From the NCBI GenBank assembly GCA_947311845.1, contig CAMZMU010000069.1:12920950-12984949 (forward strand): a stretch of DNA of 64,000 nucleotides. The letters run 5' to 3'. How positions within the stretch are numbered: the stretch's first letter is position 1; the number at the start of each line of letters is the position of its first letter. The notes under the pieces are model-generated. The model did not search any database and was not told the DNA's origin. It saw nothing but the letters and a program-made list of their open reading frames with translations. A program made the translations under genes and the position numbers. Shown here in pieces: positions 23,672 to 34,955 of this stretch. This DNA is from Poa pratensis (lineage: Eukaryota; Streptophyta; Magnoliopsida; Poales; Poaceae).

Positions 23672-23869
23672 TCTGCTTTCTTCGTGTTGGATGGGCAAGT
23701 TTTGCATGGACAAAGTAGATATAGAGTGGAGAACAATCGGAAATGCATTTTGGCACCCCGAGCTCAAATGCACCGGATATTTCTACCGTGGTAAAACAGG
23801 TACGTGTCACTTTCATGTGCAGGTATTAAATGACCCTGGTGGCCCCCATCCGCGTCCGGTCGACAACGG

Positions 23870-25645
23870 AATGGACCGCCATCTGTACCGTCCTGTACAG
23901 ATGGTGATGGAGGACGTCGAGGCCGAAGCCACCATCGACGCGACCGGCGAACTCCTGTCCAGCGCCTCGCCGTCCTCTTCCTCCAACCTCCAGTCCAAGT
24001 CCATGGTGACGAGCGCATGCGCATGCCGTCTCCCCCGCCGAGCCACTCCTCACGACGCTGCGCCTGGTGTCTTCCCTCGCGGGGGAGTCCGTGCAGCTCC
24101 CGGTGAACCCGGCCGACACCGAGACCGCAGTTTCCTTCATCGACCGCGTGACTAGCTGCGGCATGGCATAGAGGAGGCGTTGGCGCGAGGATAGGAGGCC
24201 GTCCGGAGTGTGGAGGAGGCGGTGGGATTCCTTGGCCACACGATGAGCAAGGCCGCCGGCTGACAGAGGCGGCGTCCGCACTGCGCGCCGTGTACGAGCC
24301 TACGAGGCCATGTTCGAACTTCAGGTCCTCTTCGATCGAGGCGCTCCTCCTCAGGCTCAAGCATGCCGAGCCCGAGGAGGACGCCGGCGACACGACAGAG
24401 TATGAGCTCGGCACGGATGACGCGGTGGACGCCGCGCCGCGAGGATGGCCAAGACGCTCGCCGGCAACGACGGAGTATGAGCTCAAGGCGTACACGCCGG
24501 AGGCCATCGACGGCATGGAATGGGAGTGTCTGCGTCGCGTCCATGGGCCATGCCGCTGTAGAGTCCGCACTTCCACGTGGCCATAGCCTCCGTGCTCACG
24601 CCGGAGGGCCGGTCGTGCACGCGCGTGCTCGCTCCCACCGACTGTCTGGCCCGAGTGCTTCGCCAAGATCGCCGCGTGCATCGTGGCCGCGGTCTTCCGC
24701 TTATCCGATGGCGTGGTGGCTGCCGCGCGGGAGCCGCAGAGGCAGTTCATAGTTCAAGCTGTCGGACATGCTCGACGCGGTGGGCCGCGAGAGGGAGCGT
24801 CTCGACTCTCGACGCGGTGGCCAGTCGGCCACGCTGGTCGCCATCCGCGAGCGCATACACATGCATACGTGACAATATATTATTCATGGAGTGTGAACGA
24901 GTGAGACTTTGCAACACCAAGTAGCAAGTGAATAATCAGAACCTTGCTTCAGCAGAGCTTTCCCTCGCGCGCGCGCCTCCGCAGGCCTGTTCTACCAGTT
25001 TGGGCACCGCGTGGAGACGCACTACATCGTCGACGGTGTGCAGCTGCCCAAAATCGTCCGGTACTCCATGAACTACCTCAAGTGCCTCGCGTCCGACGAC
25101 TACCGCGGGCTCGTGAACACTGCCCTGCGGGCGGAGCCGGAGCTCGGCGGCGACGAAAATAGCGATGGAGCCCAAGCGGAGGGCGAAGGAGGCCGCGCGG
25201 CACTCGCAGAGGTACCGTCTAGAGGCGATGCACCGGCACGTGGAGGCGGAGCGCAGGGTGTGCGCGGACGCGGCGACGGCGCACGTCATGGCGATGATGA
25301 ACGCACTGGTACTGTGGTAGATAACTATATATACACATGCGCGGCCGTGGCACCGAGCTGGCAAAGTTGACCGGCGAGGAGGCCATGAAGCGGCTGTACA
25401 AGGCTTCGGCCGAAGAGGCGGCATGGGAGTGGGAGTACCCAGGACGTGGCTTGGAACCTGCTGTTCCAGCGCCTCGGCGGTAGCGGCGGCAAGGCGTGGC
25501 CGCCCGAAGAGGCACGGAAAAGGCGGCCGCGTTTGCCGTGGCGCTCGAGGGACGGCGACCTCCGGGCACAGATCAGGCTGGCGGACCATGAATTCCTGTC
25601 ATGGTGTCCCAGCGGAACAAGAAAAGTCCTCGTTATCCCGAACAT
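23870..25645 (+). pseudogene. Exo70-like (exocyst subunit) gene, degraded
   Basis: Exo70 proteins are exocyst subunits that help tether secretory vesicles at the plasma membrane; grasses have many copies. Pieces of an Exo70 C-terminal region occur in order but in changing frames: FRLSDGVVAAAREPQ near 24700, then FKLSDMLDAVGRERERLDS near 24755, the Exo70 signature-like VETHYIVDG..PKIVRYSMNYLKCL at about 25010-25085, LTGEEAMKRLYKASAEEAAW at about 25365-25430, AWNLLFQRLGG near 25447 and AAAFAVALEG near 25525, ending around SQRNKKSPRYPEH (25600-25640). No single frame spans it, stops are common, and the N-terminal half (23870-24560) is only loosely recognisable. The family call is by motif recall; a protein search would settle it. 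Confidence 0.6.
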
Positions 25646-25775
25646 GCAAACTGGCGTCATAAGTGGGGCCCGCAGTCCATGCAATTCACCGCACCTCCAT
25701 GTTTTTTACTCTTCCCCTGCACATGCGGACAACAGACAGTACACAATCTCAACAGCATTTTCACGGTTCAGATTT

Positions 25776-25899
25776 TTTTTAAAAAAAAAAGCCTGAAAGC
25801 CCTGCTTTTAGAAAGCAAAGGGAACCAGAAATGCGATCCCTGCGGATCGAACTCCAGCCGGTGGGGTGGGCACTCGCAGCACCCACCACTGGGCCAACG
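25776..25899 (-). mobile_element. Short tRNA-derived SINE-like element
   Basis: On the - strand an A-box-like tggcccagtgg (25896-25886) is followed by a B-box-like ggagttcgatcc (25855-25844), and the element ends in a T/A homopolymer near 25776-25790. The 8-bp direct repeat tcagattt flanks it (25768-25775 and 25900-25907). The length of ~124 bp fits a tRNA-head SINE or a retroposed tRNA. Confidence 0.6.
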
Positions 25900-25984
25900 T
25901 CAGATTTCAGAGCAACTGAGCTCGGATGCCAAATCGCCTCTCCCGAGAACAATTCTTTTGTTAGTAATATATACACTACGCCAT

Positions 25985-26830
25985 ACTGATGGTATAGCTT
26001 TTTTAATCTCATTTCTATTCCAGATGGAGAACAATTGCTCTTTTTTGTTGTCCCATATATACTAGCAGGGGCATACACAATGTAAATGTACACACTTTGC
26101 ACATTAAGTTCCTGATTTATGAGAGCCTATGTTCTTATGTGTGTTTGTTTTACAGGCGATGCATTGCTGACGGATGCCATGCTAGTTTTGTATCCAGCAA
26201 TTCACGCTCAATTGCGTTGTAGTAAGTTTCTATATTGTGTTTCTCCTTTTTCTCTTCCCGTGTACTATTCCATTACTGTTGGGATACTTCGAATACTGAT
26301 GTGATTTGCTATAAATTTGTTATAAAGGTGGATTTATTTGCACTCACTTGGTAGCCAGGAGTGGACAAGTATCTTCAATCGGAGGCAATTGCCCGTCTTT
26401 CGTGATTTCGAGAAACATCTTATTCTTCAGATATCTATCTGTTGAGATGAGTACAGTTCTCCGTTATACCTAGAATAAGTATATTTTGGTATTGTCTTAT
26501 AGCATTTGTACTTACGCCGACCTTCATATTGAGAATTCATTTCAGCAAAGCCCAAGGTATTTAACATGAAATTCACTTGTTAGCTCTTATTTGTGTATTC
26601 TCTTTTTAGCATTTCCTTATGTAATTACTTAGAGATTTCTTACCTACACATCCCACAGCAACACACGGGGTATTATGCAGCTGAATTAGTTTCTGGTCGT
26701 ACATTCTTACATGTTATTTTGGATATGATCATAATCAGTTACCGACATTCTATGATCAGGTCATATTTCTCCTATAAAGAATAAATATAATTTATGCCTA
26801 CAATTGTTTTTTACATTCATAAATGCTCAC
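25985..26830. repeat. Diverged repeat unit, copy C
   Basis: Uninterrupted counterpart of copy B (20170-22400 without its CACTA). The Helitron-like terminus is present in decayed form (cccacagcaacacacggggtatt near 26650-26672). Small ORFs inside do not match between copies. Confidence 0.65.
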
Positions 26831-28570
26831 CATATCAGAAAATTTATACAAATTCACAAATTTTATTACCGTAAATCAAAACATGTCAGAGTAACCAAAG
26901 ATTAGTATTTAAATTTAAAATAGATTGTTGTTTAAAAAGAAATGTATATCTTGAAGAAATTGTAGCCAACTTAATCATGCATGAATTACAAAAGAGTTAT
27001 ACCTTAACAAAAGGAAGATTGGTTAGTTACATAGGATAAATTAGTTCGGTCGCTCTTGATTTTCAAAAAGTCCGCAATGACGACATTGGAGTGGTGTATA
27101 GGAGAGGTTGCATGCTAGCCGCCACATGCTCCAGCGGCGTGCCCATGGCACTCGCCGTGGCAGCACCGGTGAGATTCTCTTATGTCCCGGAAATGGAAAC
27201 GTACAAGAAAACTATCGTGACCATAATTTCTCCAGGGAGGATATCCTGTAATAAAGGGTGAAATATTGCAAGATGAAAACAATCTAGATCTACTTTTCGA
27301 GCCCATGCCTCACACACGTAGGAGGATATTCTTGTAATTCGGGACGAAATCTTACAAGATGAAAACTAGCTAGATCTGTTTTCAGGGCAACACTCCACAC
27401 ACTTGGGAGGATATAGGGGACCGAATATTACAAATGGAAACCACATAGATCTACCTTTTCAATCGAAAAAAGCAAGGTGCAAGTGCAATGATGACAACCA
27501 AGAGATGAAGTAGCAATGAAGTTCAAGTAAAACAGAAGTATTAGCTGTGATTTTCATAAAAAGAAGAAATGGTGGACACTACTATATATAGAATGGTGTT
27601 CCATACCAGAGGGGTCAAAACCCAGAAGTACTTGAGGAAACAACCCCACTTGGCAACCTCTTCAGCCATCCTAGAGTCCTAGACGAATTACAATTTGCAA
27701 ACTTTTTTACAGAAAGCAATCTCTCTTAGCTTTTGGTTTATTTCTTTCTTAATTCTTACATACCTGCCCTTTTATAGATGCATGGAGAAAAGCTTTACGG
27801 TACAATTGACTAGTGATAGGAGGAAGTAGTGTTGGGTAAAATCAGCCGTCCATTGTGTGGGTAGTTTAGACATTTTCTCTTACCAAAAAATCAGTCGTCT
27901 TCCCCAAATAATCTCCGCCATCGCGCGGGTGTGTCCTGGAGAGGATGGGCACTGAGTCCCCCCATCTGATGGTCGTCCTGAGTTGCTCCGACCTGTCGTC
28001 CGGCCATCCTCATGTAGTCAAGGCTCCGCTCCTCGCCGATTCGTTCAAGCGTGCGCACAGACTCCCTCAACGATCGTCTCCATTCCGCCAGGCAGCCATG
28101 CGTGTGTTCGCTCCTAGGACTGTTCTACAGCAACATGACAGAACCAGCGTCTTGCACTCTGGTCGATCTCCAGCAGTTAGTGCTCACCGTAGACTTCATC
28201 ATGTACTATTCCCTGGATTGATTGATCGATGGCTATCTTGCATGATTTGTTCCAAGCATGCATATGCGTGCGTGCGTCAGTAATCTGTTTCAAAGTGTGT
28301 GTGGCTTTATACCTTGGAATGGAACAACATAATCGTCGGGTGAATTATGTTTTCGAGCCAGCACCTGCCAGTTTTCTTCTCACGTTACCCATTCTGCCCT
28401 TCTAACATAGAATACTACACAACTTGCCTGCTAGTATTGGTGGCTTTGATCCGTTAGATTTTTATAGTTCAATTAACGGCCCACAATCATTTGTCCGTAC
28501 CGTAAAACAGCTCGTATATCAAGTTAGTTGGAGGATTAGGGAGCTGCTTTGAGATATGTACTGCATGTTA

Positions 28571-28677
28571 CTCCCTCCGTATTTAATTATAAGACGTTTT
28601 GCTAGTTAAAATTGAGCTACCAAAACGTCTTATATTTTCGTGCAAAAAAAAAGTCTTATATTTAGTTACAGAGGTAG
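28571..28677. mobile_element. Stowaway MITE (Tc1/Mariner), 107 bp
   Basis: The ends are ctccctccgta... and ...agaggtag, flanked by TA on both sides (28569-28570 and 28678-28679). The interior is near-palindromic around 'aagacgttttg/caaaacgtctt'. Confidence 0.85.
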
Positions 28678-28854
28678 TACGTGGCAACATGTGAAGAGGG
28701 GCTCATGGGAGAGACTATGGTCTGTAATTATATACACCTCCGTTTTGGGCTAATATACCACAAGTCCACGAACCAAGGGGCCTAAATACTGGTACAAACC
28801 GCGCGAGTGGCAAAACATGCGGCAATACGGTCATACGGTAGTTTTGAGAGGTAA

Positions 28855-29191
28855 GGGCATGTACAATGGTAGATAAGACCCGTCTTCTCATAGCCATCCA
28901 CATCCATCCACATCATTTAGATAAGGCAAAATTATAAGTTGTACAATGCATTATCTCTTATTGCTATCCCTAACAATTTATGAGAATTGCTTATATTTTA
29001 GTAGGAAATTATATTTCTAATGGAAGACAAATGGTACAATGGTGAAATTAGTCTTCTCTTATTTCGTAAGAGATCATCTTTTAGCTAAGGGAAGGCAGCC
29101 TTCTCTTTCTTCATTCTCTGTCCGCCAACTAGACAAATATCTTACGTGTCAACGCTAAGAGAAGTCTGACATCACCCCATTGTACATGCCC
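28855..29191. mobile_element. Tourist-like MITE (PIF/Harbinger), 337 bp
   Basis: A perfect 15-bp terminal inverted repeat, gggcatgtacaatgg / ccattgtacatgccc. TAA on both sides (28852-28854 and 29192-29194), the target preference of PIF/Harbinger elements. Confidence 0.88.
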
Positions 29192-29559
29192 TAATATTCA
29201 CATGGATCGGAAAAGCCTGGTGTGTACGTGCTTTTTTCCATGCATCTATAAAAGGGCAGGTATGTAAGAAAGAAATAAACCAAAAGCTAAGAGAGATTGC
29301 TTTCTGTAAAAAAGTTTGCAAATCTTAATTCGTCTAGTACTCTAGGATGGCTGAAGAGGTTGCCAAGTGGTGTTGTTTTCTCAAGTACTTCTGGGTTTTG
29401 ACCCCTCTGGTATGAAACACCAGTCTATACATAGTAGTGTCCGCCATTGCTTCGTTTTAAGAAAATCACAGCTAATACTTCTGTTTTACTTCAAAATCAT
29501 TGCTAGGTTATCTCTTGGTTGTCATCATTGCGCTTGCAACTTTGTTTATTCGACCGAAA

Positions 29560-30375
29560 AAGTAGATCTATGTTGTTTTCATTTGTAAGATTCGATCCTC
29601 TATATCCTCCCAAGTGTGTGGAGTGTTGCCTTGAAAAATAGATCTAGTTAGTTTCCGTATTGTAAGATTTTTGCCCAGTATAACAAGAATATCCTCCTAC
29701 CTTTGTGAGAGATGGACTAAAAAAGTAGATCTAGATTATTTTCATCTTGCAAGATTTAATCATTTATTACATGCTATCGTCGATTTTGTCCCGTGTTACA
29801 AGAATATCCTCGGCATGGGCTTGAAAAGTAGACTTGATATAGTGTTTTCATTTTGCATGATTTCAGCCTTTATTATGGGATATCTTCCCACTTATGTGAG
29901 GTATCAGTTCAAAATGTAGATCTAGATAATTCACCATGTAAGATTCCGCTCGTTACAATAAGTGTATCCTCTGATATGTGTCATGTACGATATCGAGGAT
30001 TAGATTTACGTAGTTTTCATCTTGCATGTTTCGACACCATACACCACATTTTTCTCCTTCCAAGTGTGTGTAGTGCTGACTTAAAATTAGATCTAGCTAG
30101 TTCTATTTGTAAGAGTTCGTCCCATATTACAAGAACATCGTCCTACGTGTGAAAGACATGGGCTCAAAAAGTAGAACAAGATTGTATTCATCTTGCAAGA
30201 TTTTCGCTCTTTACATGATTTGCGCCCAGGTATGTAAGACATCAGTTGGAAAAGTAGATCTAGATAATTTCACCATGTAAGATTTCGCTCCTTACGACAA
30301 GAGTATCCTCCCACGTATGCCAATTATGGTCTCGAGAGGTAGATCTATGTAGTTTTCATATGGTAAGTTTCCACA
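29560..30375. repeat. Tandem array of ~85-bp units in right inverted arm
   Basis: About ten units, each with 'gtagatctag(a)t', 'tttcatcttgcaagattt' and 'ttacaagaatatcctcc', at about 29563, 29637, 29722, 29826, 29916, 30000, 30088, 30171, 30254 and 30340. The left arm (27181-27460) has about three or four of the same units in inverse orientation. Confidence 0.75.
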
Positions 30376-30472
30376 TCATATAATTAGGCGGTGGCGAGCT
30401 AGCCCATGCCTATCACAACTAAGGGGCACCCTTTTTATATGCCCCAATAATGTTTTTTTCGTGATGTATCTA

Positions 30473-30850
30473 TCTATACTTCTTATAAAGTAAAACCCCA
30501 CTAAGTGTATTAATTATTTTTCTATCTCAACATGCAATCTATCCACATCATTCATTCTTTTAGCCAACCAAATGTCCATGTCATCCCACTAACATTAATT
30601 AAAGCCAATATTTTCTTGCATGCAACATATCCACGTCATCTACTTTTCATCTATCCAATTGTCCATGTCACCAATTTTTAACCATCGAATAAAAAAAACC
30701 ACGTCAAATAAATTTAGCCTTTCGACAATGTGATCAACCGAACCTTCCTTATTTCTATAAACAACTTTATTTCATGTGTCTTATATGCCTTTATTTACAC
30801 AACATTTTTTTAAAGAGATTTCCGTCGCAACGCGCGGGGTATCTTTCTAG
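30473..30850 (+). mobile_element. Small non-autonomous Helitron (378 bp)
   Basis: It starts TCTATACTTCTTATAAAG and ends with a short GC hairpin region (cgcaacgcgcgggg, about 30826-30839) followed 7 bases later by CTAG. It sits between A (30472) and T (30851), the usual Helitron target. There is no Rep/helicase ORF. Confidence 0.75.
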
Positions 30851-32000
30851 TTACACCTACGGATGGGAAGTCATGATATTGATGTTGTTTGATTCATCGA
30901 ACTACTTAAAAGTTTTATGTACTTGCACTTACCGGTCAATTGTCACAACAAATCATATTTGTTAAATGGGTAGAAACACTCGAAACATTAGATGAGTAGA
31001 AACAGTCAAAATCTTGACTTCTTACTTGCATATCTACTAATCGAATGGCGACGAATGGTCACCATTAGATGAGTGGAAACACTTGGTGACTTGACTACTT
31101 GCATTTATGGATTGAACGTTCTGACAGATGTTATTGTTAGACCAGTGGAACATCATTGCAACATCCCTTGTCGGGCCTCTTGCACCAAAAAACCTTATGA
31201 TTGTGCAATCTCTATTTGATTTTTAAATATTTTTAATAAATATGTGTTTGCTTGCATATAAATAAATTGTGCTTGTATACTTTGAAAATAAATGCAAGTT
31301 CAAGCCAAAAACGACATCATTTCTTCAACCTATATGCGTGTTTGATGTGCAACTAGTTTCTTTAAATACAAAGGAAACAAACATAATTTATAAAAATATA
31401 ACAAAATATATGCAGTCTTCATTTTAGTTGACCTCTCCCTCACCATCACGTGTGCATGCCCGCAGGTTGTCCATGGAGCAATTATAATGGCTGTGGTTCT
31501 CATGTACCTTTTCACTTCTCACTTCTCAGCACGTAAAAAAAGCCACTATCGTCATTGCCGCAAGAACCATGGATGTGTCGCTAGTGCATGTCGTCGCCGG
31601 GCTTTCAACCTCTCCTCGAAGCAAACCGCTCAACCATCATCGTTGCGGGGTGTTTAAAAATTATGAGCACTTTTTCCTTCGTAATAAACCAATCTATTTT
31701 CGTTTAGTTATTCCTGTTTTTTCTAATGCATGCATGGCTAATTTTCATACAACTTTTATAGGCAAATTACTGGTGCGGCACTATATGTTATGAAGAAAAA
31801 TATTGTAGTTGTATATTATATAACATACAACTCTTGAAGAATATCATACGACTATGCATAGTGGATTATCATAGGTAGTATCATGCATTACATGCATGCA
31901 CAAAAACTGATGTGTCACTATAATTAATGATGAGAGAGGTGACACTGTTACCATAGGATACTGTATTAATACGTAGAAATGAAAAAAATTAGTATCAAAT
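30851..32000. other. Upstream of kinase gene, no gene found
   Basis: AT-rich. At about 31468-31546, after an acceptor-like cag, the + strand can encode VVHGAIIMAVVLMYLFTSHF, a possible membrane segment. It could be a relic of the kinase N-terminal exon, but this is weak. Confidence 0.35.
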
Positions 32001-32010
32001 AGATTTTGTA

Positions 32011-32301
32011 GAGAACTTGCTTGTGGCAAGATGGTTAGGAGGGTGGTTGTACCCCCAGCCCACCAGAGTTCAAACCCCAGATTTGACGCTGGTGTTTCTC
32101 ATTTAGTCGGAATATTTTCAGTGAGAGGCGACGTTCCCGTTGACAGCGAGGCGCCCGTGGTGACTTCGCCAATTTCAAGACTCGACCCGCCGACTCGGTA
32201 TCTCGGAGGTGCTCATGGGGGTAGGGTGTGCGTGCGTTCATAGGTGTGAGTGTGTGCGCGTGTATATGAGCGTCTGCGTTGTACTGTGTTTCGCAAAAAA
32301 A
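32011..32301 (+). mobile_element. Au-type SINE (~291 bp)
   Basis: The tRNA-like head has an A-box (tggcaagatgg, 32024-32034) and a B-box (gagttcaaacccc, 32066-32078). The 3' part has the run 'gtgtgagtgtgtgcgcgtgt...gtactgtgtt' that I recall as characteristic of the Au SINE of grasses. The near-perfect 10-bp repeats agattttgta (32001-32010) and agattttata (32302-32311) look like its target duplication. Confidence 0.8.
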
Positions 32302-32458
32302 AGATTTTATACGCAATTTTGTATTAAAGATTTTACAAATGAATAAATCATGATGAATCGGATGGAGTAAGATGTAAACACGTATGACCAAATTAATTCG
32401 ATTCTATTACTACTGAATTTTTATAACTCATGCATTTGCTGCTACGTGTTTGAGTCAG

Positions 32459-33113
32459 GTGGAACGACAAAAGCTGTTCATGGCGTTCGCCATGCAGCCG
32501 CAGGTGGCCGAGATGTCATAAGCCGGCGTCGACGGCTCCGTCTTCACCTACTACCGCGGCGAGGACGGCCAGCCGAGAGCGATGTTCGCCAGCCCCCGCG
32601 GCAACTGGTACATGCAGGCCGCCGACCCGGCCACCGGCCGCGGCGTCGGACGCTTCGCGACGGTACCGCCGCCTCAGTCCTCACCACCTGCCCAACGCGG
32701 CCCGGTCTCTCGCCGACGTCAAGAGCGGCTCGCCTGCGGCCCTCAGGGCCGGGTTGGCCCTTCCCGACGTTCAGATGGTGGTCTTCTCCGCGCCGGTCGG
32801 CGACGCCGGCATGGTCTCCGCCGCCGTCCCCGTCGACAACATCATGGCGATCGCCAGCCGGGCCTCGGCAGGCTTCCGCACCGCGGATGTGTACTACTCG
32901 ATCACCGACACTAAGCGCGGAGCGTCCACGGGTTATAAACCTCTGGTCGCTGGCTCTCACGCGAATGTGACGGAGGTTTTGTTCTCGGAGATCAACTGCA
33001 CCGCGCCCGCCATTAACGCGCCCGAGCTAGAGCTCCACAGCGTGGGGCTCGGGTCCCACCGTGAGGAGTACCAAGTCGCGTGCACGAGCTTCGACCTCTC
33101 CGGAGTAAACCTG
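32459..33113 (+). other. Sensor-domain exon of the kinase gene, with stop and frameshift
   Basis: It is preceded by the acceptor gagtcag and followed by the donor gtacgt (33114). Codon 21 is TAA where MS-A-G-V-D-G context suggests one substituted base (TCA TAA GCC). The reading VFTYYRGEDGQPRAMFASP runs to about 32640; downstream the frame differs by one, continuing LPNAARSLADVKSG to SFDLSGVNL. The exon is 655 nt, one more than a multiple of three. Confidence 0.8.
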
Positions 33114-34589
33114 GTACGTGTGCCGTGTGCGTGCATGCTGCAGTATCATCCGTGATTTTTTCTTTTGTCAAATATACATGCTACGGTTGGTCTCATATGC
33201 CGCACCCAAAAAAACTATTTGCCATCTAAATAAAATTTATTTACCAATCCAATAAAAATGTAAATTTGCTTGTAGTACGGTGTAAAAGCAAAAAAAAATG
33301 TAACTCGCGGGAGTCGATTACCCTGGTTTCGCGGTCGTGGGACGCAGCGACCGGCGAAAACCTCTAGGCGTTGTTGCGCGAGCGGCGTGCCACCGTGCCG
33401 GCGTCCAAATTCAACTGCGATCGGGTGCTCGGGGCACACACTCCTCGTCTCCTCCTGATCTGGGGGAGGGCGAGGCGTCATGCCGGCCGACGGCGTAGTC
33501 GTGAGCGTCTCGCCATTGGGGTTTCGATGATCGGATCGGTGTGTAATTCTGTATTCTGCAGACGTGTAGATGGTTGATCTGTGAGACGTATGAGAATAAC
33601 CCGAGGCCGAGCAGTTGTAGTTGATCCCCTTTTTTCCCCTACTAGCCGCACGCTGCACGCACGATTTCAGCTGAACTGTTTTACACAAATCCATCAAGCT
33701 GAGCAGTTTTTCCCCTGTACTAGTAGTACATGGTTGCATATCTTGGCTGCAGGGTATGCCAGTGCATACTGAGAGCGGCCGTTCTGAACGTAGCGGACGC
33801 TGCCGCGTAGTATCTCACCATCCAGGTTCTCGCGGGGATGTGTGCCGGTAAAAGGTGGAAAAATGTCGAGAGCGGCGATATGGCGCCCGGTATTTGAAAT
33901 TTAAAAATAATTAAATTTAAAGTTTCCAAAAAAATCAAAAAAAATATCATGATGTAGACAAACCTATGCACTACGCTTGGTACAAAGTATTTATGTGAAA
34001 TATAATGTATTTTAGCCTAAAAAAAGACAAAAATACATATCTGGGCATGTATAGATCAACCTTTTTTTTCTCTAAAATTTATTCGATTTGTCTTTTTTGC
34101 TGAGCCAAAAATACAAAGTATTTCAGACTGCAAATCTCCAGGACCGTATTGTGTGTGGTAGGCTACATCCAGGTATTTCTTTTCGAATTTTTTGAAACAT
34201 TTTAAAAAATTACAAAACGGGCTGCCTGGCGCCCGGGCTCCAATGCGATTATTCGGAAGAATGTCTGCCTAGCTTGAATACAGAAGAATACGGGAGCATT
34301 GAATGATCGCCGTGGCCAGCTTTGCGTGTTGTGCAGCCTACCGAGTAACTGCGCTGTGCGTCATGCAGCTTTCCGTACAAATCGTCGCTGTAGCGTGTGC
34401 GGCGAACACGCATGCAGTTGAAAAATCATCGCTGTAAAGCTGATTGATCGATGAAAAATTACGTCGGCTAAAAGTGACAGATTGCGAGTATTAACTGTGA
34501 TCATCTTACAAAATGAAATTTGTTGCACATCAAACCCAAATGGTTACTTAGAAAATTGACTGGCCACACGTTCAAAATTCTAACTACCC

Positions 34590-34955
34590 GACTCGAGTGC
34601 TCCTCCATTTAAAAAAAAATCGAAAATCATATTTATGAGTTTCAAAAAATTACCAATTTTTTCCAGATATAGCTCATGGCGTATATAACAACCATGCATA
34701 ATATCAAATTCAATCACGTTATAATATGGGCTACATAAAATAACAAAATCTGATAAAATTTAGGAAAATATAAATACTCTGTTCGACCCTTTTGTCATTT
34801 CTTTTTGTATCTCAAAAATACAAATTATCTGTAATTGATATTTTGCATATTTGTGGGATGCACGGCTACATCTTATTTTTTAGCATTTTTTGAAACTCAT
34901 AAAAATGATCGATTTTTTTAAAACATAGGGTTCACTCGACCTCAGGAGTCAAAAA
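34590..34955. repeat. Imperfect inverted repeat, possible MITE
   Basis: The left arm 'cgactcgagtg...aaatcg...atgagtttcaaaaaat' (34590-34650) matches the inverse of 34880-34950 ('tttttgaaactcat...cgatttttttaaaa...cactcgacctc'). No clear target duplication. Confidence 0.45.

Larger units (their letters stand above)
27100..30400. mobile_element. Transposon with long inverted arms (MULE/foldback type)
   Basis: 27181-27800 matches the reverse complement of 29228-29880, from the inner marker 'catgcatctataaaagggcaggtatgtaag' (split across strands) through the words 'tcctcccaagtgtgtggagtgttgcc' outward. The right arm is longer because of extra ~85-bp tandem repeats (to about 30400). The 1.4-kb centre carries a Stowaway MITE, a Tourist MITE and a frame with no recognised domain (27945-28283). 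Exact termini and target duplication are not clear, so the superfamily is open; Mutator-like elements commonly have such arms. Confidence 0.65.

Noticed and set aside
24000..24750. 328-codon frame on the minus strand (23764-24750)
   Set aside because: It is the shadow of GC-rich Exo70-like sequence on +; the composition is Arg/Ser/Ala-rich and nothing conserved is visible.
31468..31546. N-terminal membrane exon of the kinase
   Set aside because: Only ~20 codons look membrane-like and the splice donor would be weak; kept as a remark, not a feature call.
33885..34240. Possible MITE from 'ggcgcccgg' near both ends
   Set aside because: The inverted match is only about 10-15 bases and no target duplication was found.
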